Shown: positions 27,128 through 35,535 of the stretch, piece by piece
How positions within the stretch are numbered: the stretch's first letter is position 1
Layout: the number at the start of each line of letters is the position of its first letter
Source: Bacteroides propionicifaciens DSM 19291 = JCM 14649
GTDB lineage: Bacteria; Bacteroidota; Bacteroidia; Bacteroidales; Bacteroidaceae
DNA length: 64,000 nt
Reading direction: 5' to 3'
NCBI RefSeq assembly: GCF_000375405.1
Contig: NZ_AQWS01000001.1
Location: 120,401 to 184,400 of the forward strand
Position numbers and translations under genes: made by a program
Notes under the pieces: generated by a model
Told to the model about the DNA's origin: nothing
Seen by the model: the letters and a program-made list of their open reading frames with translations, nothing else
The model's database searches: none

Positions 27128-29518
27128 TTATTTGTTTTTGAAGAAGAAGTATCTAAACTTCATAGAGAAGTTTCTTCCAGGTTTTTGCAGACTATAATTG
27201 TCGTACATAATTTCGTCTGTTATATTATTGGCTTCTAATGCGATATTATATCTTCCATTTTTGAGCGAATAAGTCAGATTAATATCGTGAGATAGTTGTG
27301 AAGGGATTGTGATGTCTCCACCTTCACTTTCCCAATCTCTATAAAATTCGTGCACATATCTCATATTGTAACCAAGGCTTAAAAGATCACCCTTATCAAT
27401 TAGATTTCTAAAACTATAACTAGCATCTAGGTTGCTAAATAGGTAGGGTGCATTAGGTATTCTGTCGTTATAATAGATTAACTCTTGCCCCGAGGGAGAG
27501 TAACGCTCTTTGTTTCGAATGTTTTGATAAGTAATATTTCCTCCAATAACAAGTGCATTCTTGAATGTATAACGAGCTTCAAAGTCTCCACCAATAGTAT
27601 TAACCTGTCCGTGGTTTATTGAAGATGCACCTCCAAGGCGTTGTTCTATAATACGGCGGATGTAGTCGGTCGTTTTGCGATAGATAAACCCAGCATCAAG
27701 TGAGAGGTGATGTATGTTGTTGAAAGTATGATCGTACGAAGCATTCAGGTTAAAGTTTTTGCTATTCTCTGGTTTAAGAGTTGTATTACCTGCCTCTAAG
27801 GCTTCATCACCAAACAATTCTCTCTCCGATGGCAAGCGGTAGGCTTGTTCAAAAGAGGCTTTTAGCTGAATGTCTGAAGTTAGATGGTAAGTTGTAGCAA
27901 ATCCGTAACCAGTAATATTGGACGAACGTTCTTGTTCTTGAAACTCCTCAGTAGTTCCAGTACTAACATTGACAGGGCCTTTGACTTTGGTATTGTAGTG
28001 TTTTACAAATCCCATGATGTTCCAAGCAGCAATAGGACGGAACTTATAAGATAGACCAACAACGTTTTTTGTGTTTACACGACGCATAAATGTGCCCTCA
28101 TTGCTAGTCTCATCGGCAGCTTTATCGGCAGTTTTTCGCTGAAAATTAGTATATACATCGTTTAGTGTGAAATAGTGTTTACCTAGCAAACTATAGCTTA
28201 GGTTAGCTGTAGCAGAGTAATTCTCATTGTCATATTTAGCACGACTGTATTGGCTCTCGCCTTTGCCTGGTTTATCAATGTATTCGCCTGCCCAGTTGTA
28301 TTGGCGAGCTAGTGTATCTATATTCTGACTCTTAAGCTTATTGTAGTGGGCATTAACCGTTAGATGTAGGTTAGGGGTAAATAGGTTGCGTTTCGAATAG
28401 GTTAAAGACGGGCTTATAGCCTTAGCCTTTCTTTTCTTACCACCATAAACAATACGCATTAAGTTCGCATTCTGTATATCTGCACTTTCATTGCTGATAT
28501 TAACGCCCAATAAAAAACGGTCAGCCCATTTTTGATTGACAAACCCAACCTTGGCTATTATCGCCTCGTTGTGGTATTTGTCATGGAATCGTTTGAACCA
28601 ACGCTCTTCTTTTGAGAATCGACCTGTTTCCAGATCTAGATATCTAGACTTAATCTTGTAATCGTTGTCAGAGTAGTTTTGGTAAGCATTCAAGCTGAAA
28701 TTAAAACCTTTTTTGGAAGTATAGCCTAAACTTAGGTTTGATTTATGTGTGTTGAATGATCCATAGGAGTAGGAGGCATCAACAAAAGTATTGGAAGTTT
28801 TCTTAGTTACAATGTTAATCGCACCACCCAAGGCATCACCACCAAATTCAACAGGTACCACGCCTTTATAAACTTCAATTCGTTCTGCAATATTAATAGG
28901 AATATTATTGACTTGGAATGAAGAACCTGAGCCCTCCATTGGCACACCATCCATAAAGATTTTGATATGCTTTCCTGTAAATCCATTGAGAGAAATTTGG
29001 CTATCAGAGCCAACACCACCAACTTCACGTATTTTGATTCCCGACACTTTGCCAAGTGTATTTGAAATATCGAGTGTTGTGTTATATAATGCTTTAGTAT
29101 CGATAGCTACAACGTTAAGAGCTGACTCTTTGATACGTTGTACGGATGATTTTGATTCAACAACTACTTCGTTTAATTTGTAACTAGTATCTTCGAGCTT
29201 GATGTTGATAAACAGATCCTTATTGGCTGTCAATGTTACTTGTTTCTCGAACGGCTTGTAGCCTAAGAACTGTACATATACCGTATATTTGCCGGGTTTA
29301 GCACGCAAGTGGAATTTGCCGTTCTGGTTGCTAAGTGTTCCTTTTTGAATCTCTTTAAGCATAATAGAAGCTGCTTCAATAATGTCGCCTACTTCATCTT
29401 TGACAACTCCTTTTATTGCTGAATGTGTGTGTTCATCTTTAGCAAAAATAGCCGAGGGTATGAAGCAAAGGAAAAATGCTATCATGCAGCTAGCTATTAA
29501 ACAGTTCTGTTTTGTCAT
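27128..29518 (-). CDS. TonB-dependent outer-membrane receptor, XusA-like
   Basis: Receptor of 796 residues with a signal peptide (about 1-26), an N-terminal carboxypeptidase-regulatory-like beta domain (about 32-115), a plug (about 130-240, with GFTGKHIKIFMDGVPMEG and YKGVVPVEFGGDALGGAINI) and a 22-strand barrel ending in F (MKFRYFFFKNK). Architecture and pairing with a DUF4374 lipoprotein point to iron-siderophore or heme import rather than SusC-type glycan uptake, since no SusD is present. No PepSY inner-membrane reductase-like gene (XusC) accompanies it here. Confidence 0.9.
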   Translation of the reverse strand: MTKQNCLIASCMIAFFLCFIPSAIFAKDEHTHSAIKGVVKDEVGDIIEAASIMLKEIQKGTLSNQNGKFHLRAKPGKYTVYVQFLGYKPFEKQVTLTANKDLFINIKLEDTSYKLNEVVVESKSSVQRIKESALNVVAIDTKALYNTTLDISNTLGKVSGIKIREVGGVGSDSQISLNGFTGKHIKIFMDGVPMEGSGSSFQVNNIPINIAERIEVYKGVVPVEFGGDALGGAINIVTKKTSNTFVDASYSYGSFNTHKSNLSLGYTSKKGFNFSLNAYQNYSDNDYKIKSRYLDLETGRFSKEERWFKRFHDKYHNEAIIAKVGFVNQKWADRFLLGVNISNESADIQNANLMRIVYGGKKRKAKAISPSLTYSKRNLFTPNLHLTVNAHYNKLKSQNIDTLARQYNWAGEYIDKPGKGESQYSRAKYDNENYSATANLSYSLLGKHYFTLNDVYTNFQRKTADKAADETSNEGTFMRRVNTKNVVGLSYKFRPIAAWNIMGFVKHYNTKVKGPVNVSTGTTEEFQEQERSSNITGYGFATTYHLTSDIQLKASFEQAYRLPSERELFGDEALEAGNTTLKPENSKNFNLNASYDHTFNNIHHLSLDAGFIYRKTTDYIRRIIEQRLGGASSINHGQVNTIGGDFEARYTFKNALVIGGNITYQNIRNKERYSPSGQELIYYNDRIPNAPYLFSNLDASYSFRNLIDKGDLLSLGYNMRYVHEFYRDWESEGGDITIPSQLSHDINLTYSLKNGRYNIALEANNITDEIMYDNYSLQKPGRNFSMKFRYFFFKNK

Positions 29519-29592
29519 TGATTTGTTTTGTAGTTAGTTAATATTTCGACTACAAAGTTCTACTTATTGTTAAGAGCAATCAATCACTCAAA

Positions 29593-29622
29593 TTAGGTAT
29601 TTCTGTAAATTATGATACCTAA
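29593..29622. promoter_or_regulatory. Perfect 8-bp inverted repeat upstream of the TonB receptor
   Basis: TTAGGTAT and ATACCTAA are separated by 14 nt, centred about 90 nt before the receptor start. There is no T-tract, so it looks more like an operator than a terminator. The cognate regulator is unknown, and it does not resemble a canonical Fur box. Confidence 0.35.
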
Positions 29623-29736
29623 ACTTAACTAGATTCTATCCGTTTAAATTTGTTAAGGCTACTTCGTGTTATAAATTGAGTTTCGTATTATTTCATAATA
29701 ATTGTGCTTATAGCAGCTATTTAAGACATATAATTA

Positions 29737-29744
29737 TAACTTTG
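29737..29744 (+). promoter_or_regulatory. -7 element before the 254-residue lipoprotein gene
   Basis: TAACTTTG fits TAnnTTTG and predicts a leader of about 55 nt before the ATG at 29809. No -33 box is evident. Confidence 0.4.
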
Positions 29745-29808
29745 GTTACCCTGTGATATTAATAATTGTGATTAATCAACTAATGAAATTTATATACACT
29801 TAATAGTT

Positions 29809-30573
29809 ATGAAAAGAACTAACTTAATTTACTTACTGATATTTGTTCTATTTGCCAATATAGGACTGACAAGCTGCTCAAATAGCTCCAAACGAATTCC
29901 TGACTTCACGGGCATCTATAAAGGAGTAACTGAAGTATCCTACTATAATCTAGTTTATGGGTCTAAAGTATATTTGCGACCATCAACACTGCAAGATCCC
30001 TATAAAGTAAACATGGAGGTTGTTTTGTTTCGTGACGGAAGTTTGGAGCAAACTACCTTCTTGACTGAAAATGTTATCGTTGATGGTAAGAATGCTACTG
30101 ATGATTATTTTACTTTTAAAGGTAAGCAGGCTCAAGTCAATCTAGGAGAATATGGTATTGCTGATGTTGTGTTTACTGGTGTGGTTGAGGGTAAGTCTTT
30201 AGCAATAAGTTATGAACTAACTCTATCTCATAAACCTGGCCCTGTTCCAGCTTCTTTTATTGGAGGTAAACTTAATCGCAAAGAAAACGATAAAGCCCAA
30301 GTAGAAAAGGTGACTATAGATAGTCCACTAGTTTATGATATTGTCATAAATGAATCTACTAAGAAGATTACGGTAAAGGTTGATAAGGAAATAAGTGAAG
30401 CTACTCTCAAACAACTTGAAGTTAATATTCAAGTGTCTCAAGGAGCTACTTTTACCCAATCATCTAAGCATCTTGACCCTAGAACACCGATGGAAATAAT
30501 AGTGTTGTCTGAGGATAGAGCAAATACGGAGACTTATACTGTGGATTTAGCGTATATAGCTAAGCCAAACTAG
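29809..30573 (+). CDS. Calycin/beta-barrel-type lipoprotein with cohesive C-terminal beta domain
   Basis: Lipoprotein of 254 residues (lipobox GLTSC, cysteine about residue 23). Residues 30-155 form an alternating beta domain starting DFTGIYKGVTEV, similar in layout to the N-terminal part of the PCMD lipoprotein at 37242. The last 90 residues contain ITVKVDKEIS...NIQVSQGATF...ETYTVDL, a beta-sandwich seen in many Bacteroidetes lipoproteins (DUF5018-like, by pattern only). Function unknown. It is divergent from the TonB receptor and followed by its own terminator. Confidence 0.7.
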   Translation: MKRTNLIYLLIFVLFANIGLTSCSNSSKRIPDFTGIYKGVTEVSYYNLVYGSKVYLRPSTLQDPYKVNMEVVLFRDGSLEQTTFLTENVIVDGKNATDDYFTFKGKQAQVNLGEYGIADVVFTGVVEGKSLAISYELTLSHKPGPVPASFIGGKLNRKENDKAQVEKVTIDSPLVYDIVINESTKKITVKVDKEISEATLKQLEVNIQVSQGATFTQSSKHLDPRTPMEIIVLSEDRANTETYTVDLAYIAKPN

Positions 30574-30599
30574 AAGATAGCTTCAAGATTATATAAAGG

Positions 30600-30632
30600 A
30601 AGGTGATGTGCAAGAGTATATCACCTTTTTTA
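30600..30632 (+). terminator. Terminator after the 254-residue lipoprotein
   Basis: AAGGTGAT pairs with ATCACCTT across a 12-nt loop and is followed by a T run. Confidence 0.75.
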
Positions 30633-30644
30633 TGTCACTATTAG

Positions 30645-30675
30645 TTTGGTTAAACAATCATTTAATATACTTTTG
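30645..30675 (+). promoter_or_regulatory. Promoter of the fluoride riboswitch-CLC transcript
   Basis: TTTG at 30645-30648, 19 nt, then TACTTTTG at 30668-30675: a full match to the Bacteroidetes consensus. Transcription would begin near 30682, eight bases before the aptamer. Confidence 0.8.
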
Positions 30676-30689
30676 TGTTTAGAATTTAA

Positions 30690-30741
30690 GGGAATGGAAC
30701 TTCCCTGTTATAAACCGCTAATAAATAGCTGATAGTTCCTA
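30690..30741 (+). promoter_or_regulatory. Fluoride riboswitch (crcB motif)
   Basis: All elements of the crcB aptamer can be drawn. P1 is GGGAA (30690-30694) with TTCCC (30701-30705). The P1 loop GGAAC (30696-30700) forms a perfect 5-bp pseudoknot with GTTCC (30735-30739). AAACCGC joins to the second stem GCTA/TAGC (30717-30720 with 30726-30729), followed by the conserved TGAT. The motif binds fluoride through Mg2+ and controls exporters such as CrcB and CLC-F. It starts right after a strong promoter and lies upstream of a CLC gene. How it switches is unclear; TCCTA at its 3' end can alternatively pair with TAGGA at 30776-30780. Confidence 0.88.
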
Positions 30742-30861
30742 TGTAGTCATAACTCTTCTATGAGGTTTATGATGCTAGGAGTCTGTAGTTATTTTAGGTG
30801 GTTTTTTTATTTGCTCAAACTCCTAGTTCTGGCCCATGGTTGTTAAAATTATTTCAAGTCG

Positions 30862-32163
30862 ATGAAAATTAAAACATTATTCAGTTCTAAAAAAACATTT
30901 GCCTCAATAGAACAGTTGTCTATTTTAATTTATACCCTAAAGTGGTCTTTGCTTGCTAGCACTGTTGGGCTACTGGCCGGAACAGCTTCGGCTGCGTTGC
31001 TCGTCTCTTTGACTTGGGTCACAACTTATCGTGAGTCGCACCTTCCTATTATTTTACTACTTCCTCTAGCTGGTCTTGTTATTGGTTTGATGTATCATTA
31101 TTGGGGAAAAGGTAGTGAGCGAGGTAACAACTATTTGATTGATGAAGTGCATTCTGCTAAAAATATTATTCCCTTCCGAATGGCTCCCTTGGTTTTTATA
31201 GGGACACTCTTGACTCATCTGTTTGGGGGTTCTGCAGGGCGTGAGGGAACAGCAGTACAGATGGGTGGAGCTATTAGTGAAAAGCTAGCACAGCTATTCC
31301 GTCTTGATGCATCTAATCGTCGTGTCTTTCTTATTATTGGGGTAAGCGCTGGTTTTGCTTCAGTTTTTGGCACTCCTTTGGCTGGTGCTGTGTTTGCTCT
31401 TGAAGTATTGATAATAGGACGGATTCGTTACGAAGCAATTTTGCCAAGCTTTATTGCAGCAATAGTTGCTCATTACACTTGTCATACGCTTTGGGGAGTA
31501 CATCATACAGCTTATGCTGTGGGGGTGATACCCCAAGTTACTCCCATGAATTTGATTTATGTGCTTCTTGCAGGCATTCTCTTTGGGCTGTCTGCCTTTT
31601 TGTTTTCACATATGGTTCATTTCTGGACCCGATACTCAAAGAAACTAATTAGATATTCTCCTCTTAGACCTTTTTTGGGTGGAATAATTCTGGTTTTAGT
31701 AATTTATTTATTGGGAACAACTAAGTATATCGGTCTTGGTATACCTACTATTGTTTCGTCTTTTCTGATTCAAGAGGAGTGGTATTCGTTCTTAATCAAA
31801 ATAATACTCACAACATTTACGTTGGGAGTTGGTTTCAAGGGTGGTGAAGTAACACCGTTGTTCTTTATTGGTGCAACTTTAGGTAGTGCGCTAAGTGGAA
31901 TAATCCCAATGCCTGTAGGTATATTAGCGGCTGTTGGTTTTGTGTCTGTATTTTCGGGAGCTACAAACACTCCTTTAGCCTGCACCATTATGGGGATGGA
32001 GCTTTTTGGCACTGAGACAGGTGTTTTTATTGCACTGGGTTGTGTTATTGCCTATTTGTTCTCTGGGCATAGTGGTATCTATACATCTCAAATTATTGGC
32101 TCACCCAAATTGGATGGAAGCTTATCGAGCAAAGGAAAACTTTTACGCGATTTAGAAAAGTAG
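30862..32163 (+). CDS. CLC-family anion transporter, probable fluoride/proton antiporter
   Basis: CLC transporter of 433 residues with about 10-12 membrane segments. Ion-pathway motifs are GGSAGREGTAVQMGG (holding the gating glutamate), GFKGGEVTPLFFIG and, in place of the usual GSGIP motif, GKGSERGNNYL. These departures from chloride-type CLCs fit the CLC-F clade. The fluoride riboswitch about 120 nt upstream independently supports fluoride export. No cytoplasmic CBS domains are present. By sequence alone it would be called a voltage-gated chloride channel homologue; the fluoride assignment is an inference from the riboswitch plus motif divergence. Confidence 0.85.
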   Translation: MKIKTLFSSKKTFASIEQLSILIYTLKWSLLASTVGLLAGTASAALLVSLTWVTTYRESHLPIILLLPLAGLVIGLMYHYWGKGSERGNNYLIDEVHSAKNIIPFRMAPLVFIGTLLTHLFGGSAGREGTAVQMGGAISEKLAQLFRLDASNRRVFLIIGVSAGFASVFGTPLAGAVFALEVLIIGRIRYEAILPSFIAAIVAHYTCHTLWGVHHTAYAVGVIPQVTPMNLIYVLLAGILFGLSAFLFSHMVHFWTRYSKKLIRYSPLRPFLGGIILVLVIYLLGTTKYIGLGIPTIVSSFLIQEEWYSFLIKIILTTFTLGVGFKGGEVTPLFFIGATLGSALSGIIPMPVGILAAVGFVSVFSGATNTPLACTIMGMELFGTETGVFIALGCVIAYLFSGHSGIYTSQIIGSPKLDGSLSSKGKLLRDLEK

Positions 32164-32302
32164 CTCCATTGTAATATCCGATGGATTAAGCATTTAATAG
32201 TATTATTCTGATGTTAGTTCAAAAGCCTGTCCAAGAAATACAGTTTTTCAACAGAATGTTTCGCTTATTTAGCATGTTAAAATAACATTGATAGTCTTTA
32301 GA

Positions 32303-33349
32303 ATGAAAAAAAAGATCAATAATATTCGACGCAAGTTGCTTTACAGTCTGACCAAGCATATTAAAGGTAAAACTGTACAGTTCGATTCAGTCGATGATAT
32401 ATTGCAGCGTCCCATCCGAGTTTTAATCAGCCGACCCAACTCTAGACTTGGAAATTTATTGATGGTAACACCTTTAGTTCAGGAGATAGAGCGATTACTA
32501 CCCAATGCTAAAATCGATTTGTTTGTTCGGGGTGGAGTAGGATTTCCTATTTTCGAAAACTACAAAAGCATCAATAAACTTATAGTATTGCCTTCAAAAC
32601 CCTTTAAAGAATTGGGTGAATACATTCGAGTATGGTGGAATTTAAAGAAGGAGGATTACGATTTAGTCTTAAATGTAATCCCTAATTCGTCTTCAGGACG
32701 ACTTTCTGCTCAGCTATCTAAAGCATCGATGAAAGATTTTGGCGATGAAGTAGAGTCATTGAAATTAGAGTACCCCGATTATATTCATATGGCAAAGCAA
32801 CCCGTGTATAACCTGAGATATTTACTTTCTCAGTCGGGTATTGATTTCCCTGCTGCTGCCATTCCTATCTTATCGTTTAATCTGACTGAAGATGAACTCG
32901 AAAATGGGGAGAGAGTCTATCATGAAATTATACCTCAGGATAAGCCAACGATTTATATATACACCTTTGCTACAGGTAATAAGTGCCTAACTATAACTTG
33001 GTGGACTTCTTTTTACGATAAATTGAAGTTTGAGTTTCCCAATTACAATATCGTAGAGGTCTTACCCAAAGAGAAGGTATCACAAATTGATTTTGCTGCA
33101 CCCAGTTATTATAGTACTGACTTGCACGAAATGGTGGCTACCATATCTAAAGGCTCACTGTTCATTACTGCCGATTGTGGTGTTATGCATCTAGCAAGTG
33201 CTTCAAACATACCAGTTCTAGCACTATTCAACATAACTTCTATTGAGCAATACGGCCCTTACAATAACGGAAGTAAAGCTGTCTACTCAGACAAGGTGAC
33301 ACAAGAAGAGCTGATTCAGTTTTCAAGGGATATTCTTGCTGGAGAATAA
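32303..33349 (+). CDS. GT9 (heptosyltransferase-like) glycosyltransferase
   Basis: Family-9 glycosyltransferase of 348 residues, which in other bacteria adds heptose or other sugars to LPS core or polysaccharides. N-terminal half: VLISRPNSRLGNLLMVTPLVQEI, the Rossmann-type GNLLMxTPL motif of ADP-heptose transferases. C-terminal half: SLFITADCGVMHLASASNIPVLALF, the donor-binding segment. I chose the ATG at 32303 (MKKKINNIRRK), since the upstream in-frame TTG at 32288 is weaker. Donor sugar unknown. Confidence 0.88.
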   Translation: MKKKINNIRRKLLYSLTKHIKGKTVQFDSVDDILQRPIRVLISRPNSRLGNLLMVTPLVQEIERLLPNAKIDLFVRGGVGFPIFENYKSINKLIVLPSKPFKELGEYIRVWWNLKKEDYDLVLNVIPNSSSGRLSAQLSKASMKDFGDEVESLKLEYPDYIHMAKQPVYNLRYLLSQSGIDFPAAAIPILSFNLTEDELENGERVYHEIIPQDKPTIYIYTFATGNKCLTITWWTSFYDKLKFEFPNYNIVEVLPKEKVSQIDFAAPSYYSTDLHEMVATISKGSLFITADCGVMHLASASNIPVLALFNITSIEQYGPYNNGSKAVYSDKVTQEELIQFSRDILAGE

Positions 33350-33449
33350 CCCTAAGTTAATCTAAACGTTTTAGTCGTTGTTTTGTTATTATAGTATACA
33401 AGACTATGTAGTTGAGTATTGTCACAATTTATATAAGAACAAACCTATT

Positions 33450-33641
33450 ATGAAGACTAAAGTATCTATTGGCTTATTTGTAATTCTATTAATTATATTA
33501 ATGCCATACGCCTTGAAGAGTGTGCAGTTGGGAGATACTCGTAGCTTTGTTCTCTCGCTACTCTGTATCATATTAGCTTTCTTTGCCGTAGTATGGAATG
33601 CTAAAAGAAATAGCCGTAAAGGGTCACAGAAAAAAGAATAG
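33450..33641 (+). CDS. Small two-span membrane protein
   Basis: Protein of 63 residues starting MKTKVSIGLF, with hydrophobic helices at about 5-24 and 33-52 and a strongly basic tail (AKRNSRKGSQKKE). It is followed by a good terminator 16 nt after the stop. In-frame extension upstream to 33378 lacks protein-like character, so the ATG at 33450 is preferred. No function recognised. Confidence 0.6.
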   Translation: MKTKVSIGLFVILLIILMPYALKSVQLGDTRSFVLSLLCIILAFFAVVWNAKRNSRKGSQKKE

Positions 33642-33657
33642 GTTGAAAATATTAAAG

Positions 33658-33706
33658 AAGGAGTCCCCTTGGTATTAAATGATGCCCAAGAGGACTCCTT
33701 TTGTTT
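33658..33706 (+). terminator. Terminator after the small membrane protein
   Basis: AAGGAGTCC pairs with GGACTCCTT and CTTGG with CCAAG inside, followed by TTGTTTTT. Confidence 0.85.
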
Positions 33707-33910
33707 TTACTAGCTTATCTTTATCGTTCTGACTATAAGTAGCTAAAAAATAGAGACGGTTTTATTTACATAAAAAGAGTGCTATGGCCAAGGTCATTCA
33801 TGAAAAAACTGTTATATTTATGAATTATAAATGTATGGCTTTTTCTTGTTATACATCGTTATAGATTTTCTATATTATAAATAATCACATTAAAATAAAA
33901 TTCAGAATCT

Positions 33911-34111
33911 ATGAATATTTTAATTAACAGCAAGCCTTTAGAAGTTAAAGCAGGTTCTTCCTTAGCCGATTTAGCAGTTCAATTAGAGTTACCTAAAGAC
34001 GGCATTGCAATAGCAATTGATTATAAAGTAGTACCTCGTAATCTTTGGGGTAATACAATTCTTGAAGAGAATATTGAGTTAATGGTTCTTGAAGCAGTTT
34101 CAGGAGGATAA
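33911..34111 (+). CDS. thiS: Sulfur carrier protein ThiS
   Basis: Ubiquitin-fold carrier of 66 residues for thiazole synthesis, ending in the required diglycine (AVSGG) that is thiocarboxylated by ThiF-type enzymes. MNILINSKPLEV and the LLE-like tail match ThiS. It is followed 91 nt later by thiG. No TPP riboswitch was found in the 200 bp upstream. Confidence 0.9.
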   Translation: MNILINSKPLEVKAGSSLADLAVQLELPKDGIAIAIDYKVVPRNLWGNTILEENIELMVLEAVSGG

Positions 34112-34202
34112 TAAAAAGAGAGTAAACTTAGGTTGCTATAATTCATACGTGACTTATGGTATATTGAAGATATGAACATGTATCCCTATTTTAAATTTAA
34201 CT

Positions 34203-34976
34203 ATGAGTAAATTATATATCGCAGATAAAGTGTTTGACTCTCGCCTATTTTTAGGCACGAGCAAATTTAGCTCATACGAGTTGATGAGCAAAACTATTGC
34301 AGCATCTAATACGCAGATGGTAACGGTTTCTATGAGACGTTTGGATCCAGAGAGATCACATAAGGATAATAATATGTTGAAGCATGTACGCCGTCCAGGA
34401 CTTCAATTGCTTCCTAATACTTCTGGAGTTAAGAATGCGAGAGAAGCTGTCTTTGCTGCTGAACTGTCTAGAGTAGCCTTTGAAACCAACTGGATTAAGC
34501 TAGAAATTCATCCCGACCCTAAAACACTTTTACCCGATCCTATTGAAACATATAATGCTACAGTAGAATTAGTAAAACAGGGTTTTGTGGTTTTACCATA
34601 TACAATTGCTGACCCTATTCTTTGCAAAAGACTAGAAGAAGCAGGTGCTGCATGTGTAATGCCAATTGCTGCTCCAATAGGTACCAGCCGTGGTGTTGAG
34701 GCCAAGGATATGTTGCGTTTGGTTGTTGAGGCTTGTAATATTCCAGTTATCGTAGATGCAGGTTTGGGTGCTCCTTCACATGCCGCTGAGGTAATGGAGA
34801 TGGGCGTTGCAGCTGTTCTTGTAAATACAGCTATTGCTCGTTCTGGCAATCCTGTTGAGATGGCTAAGGCTTTTCAATTGGCTGTTCAAGCGGGTCGAGT
34901 GGCACACCAAGCTAAGTTATCAGTCCCTAGTATAGATGCTATATCTGGTAGTCCACTAACTTCTTATAGTTTATAA
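34203..34976 (+). CDS. thiG: Thiazole synthase ThiG
   Basis: TIM-barrel enzyme of 257 residues that forms thiazole phosphate from DXP, dehydroglycine and ThiS thiocarboxylate. The Schiff-base lysine is in [10 protein letters not shown] (about residue 100). Phosphate-binding loops appear as [20 protein letters not shown] and [14 protein letters not shown]. The family core [11 protein letters not shown] is present near the N-terminus. thiC, thiE, thiH and thiF are not in this window, so ThiS-ThiG are split from the rest of the pathway. Confidence 0.95.
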   Translation: MSKLYIADKVFDSRLFLGTSKFSSYELMSKTIAASNTQMVTVSMRRLDPERSHKDNNMLKHVRRPGLQLLPNTSGVKNAREAVFAAELSRVAFETNWIKLEIHPDPKTLLPDPIETYNATVELVKQGFVVLPYTIADPILCKRLEEAGAACVMPIAAPIGTSRGVEAKDMLRLVVEACNIPVIVDAGLGAPSHAAEVMEMGVAAVLVNTAIARSGNPVEMAKAFQLAVQAGRVAHQAKLSVPSIDAISGSPLTSYSL

Positions 34977-35012
34977 GTAGGGGATTCACCTTTAAAATAT
35001 AACGTATTGAAA

Positions 35013-35072
35013 CCTCAAAAGAATTGAGTGTCTTAGTTTATCTGACACCCAATTCTTTTGAGATTTTGTTTT
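35013..35072 (+). terminator. Terminator after thiG
   Basis: CTCAAAAGAATTG pairs with CAATTCTTTTGAG, with GTGTC/GACAC inside, followed by ATTTTGTTTT. Confidence 0.85.
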
Positions 35073-35193
35073 ATCCGTCTCAGGTTATAGCAATTTCAAA
35101 CTAAAGCCTCTATAGTGTGTTAATAGGATATTCTTGCTATCTTTATGATCAATCAAGATTATGCAGATTTACTAACTTTTAAAAGGAATAAAA

Positions 35194-35457
35194 ATGAAGG
35201 TAAAAGTTGTTTCAACTCCGTTTCCAGAATTATTGACTCGTTGGGAGAAGGTTAAAGGCAAAGTAGCCGACCAAGCTGTTAGATGTGAAGAAAAAGTGTG
35301 TTCTACAGCTAAGATAATGGGATGTTTGGTTGAGGTTGTTGGTTGTGATAAAGGAGGGTATTATGTAGTGCCTATTTATGAAACTTGCGCTAAGCCTGTT
35401 TCAACCTATGAGGTTGATGAGAATATCTTAGTTCACTACGACAAAGACCAAGCTTAA
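35194..35457 (+). CDS. Small cysteine-containing protein, function unknown
   Basis: Protein of 87 residues without a signal peptide or membrane span, containing five cysteines (near residues 29, 34, 43, 50 and 65), a pattern that could bind metal or form disulfides. The first 25 residues are amphipathic (ELLTRWEKVKGKVADQAV). It is followed by a clear terminator, which supports expression. I do not recognise a family. Confidence 0.6.
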   Translation: MKVKVVSTPFPELLTRWEKVKGKVADQAVRCEEKVCSTAKIMGCLVEVVGCDKGGYYVVPIYETCAKPVSTYEVDENILVHYDKDQA

Positions 35458-35480
35458 CGGCTTAATTAGATATAAAACAA

Positions 35481-35517
35481 AAGCGATAGAAATTACTTCT
35501 ATCGCTTTTTGTTTTGT
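35481..35517 (+). terminator. Terminator after the 87-residue protein
   Basis: AAGCGATAGAA pairs with TTCTATCGCTT, followed by TTTGTTTTG. It is convergent with the acidic-protein gene and may serve both strands. Confidence 0.85.
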
Positions 35518-35535
35518 GTAAATGCTTACAGTTAC

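Noticed and set aside
29519..29808. Fur box or cobalamin riboswitch before the TonB receptor
   Set aside because: No GATAATGATTATC-like site and no B12-box sequence; only a generic palindrome is present.
33707..33910. TPP riboswitch before thiS
   Set aside because: No CTGAGA or ACCTGATCTGG-like segments and no three-way junction can be drawn in the leader.
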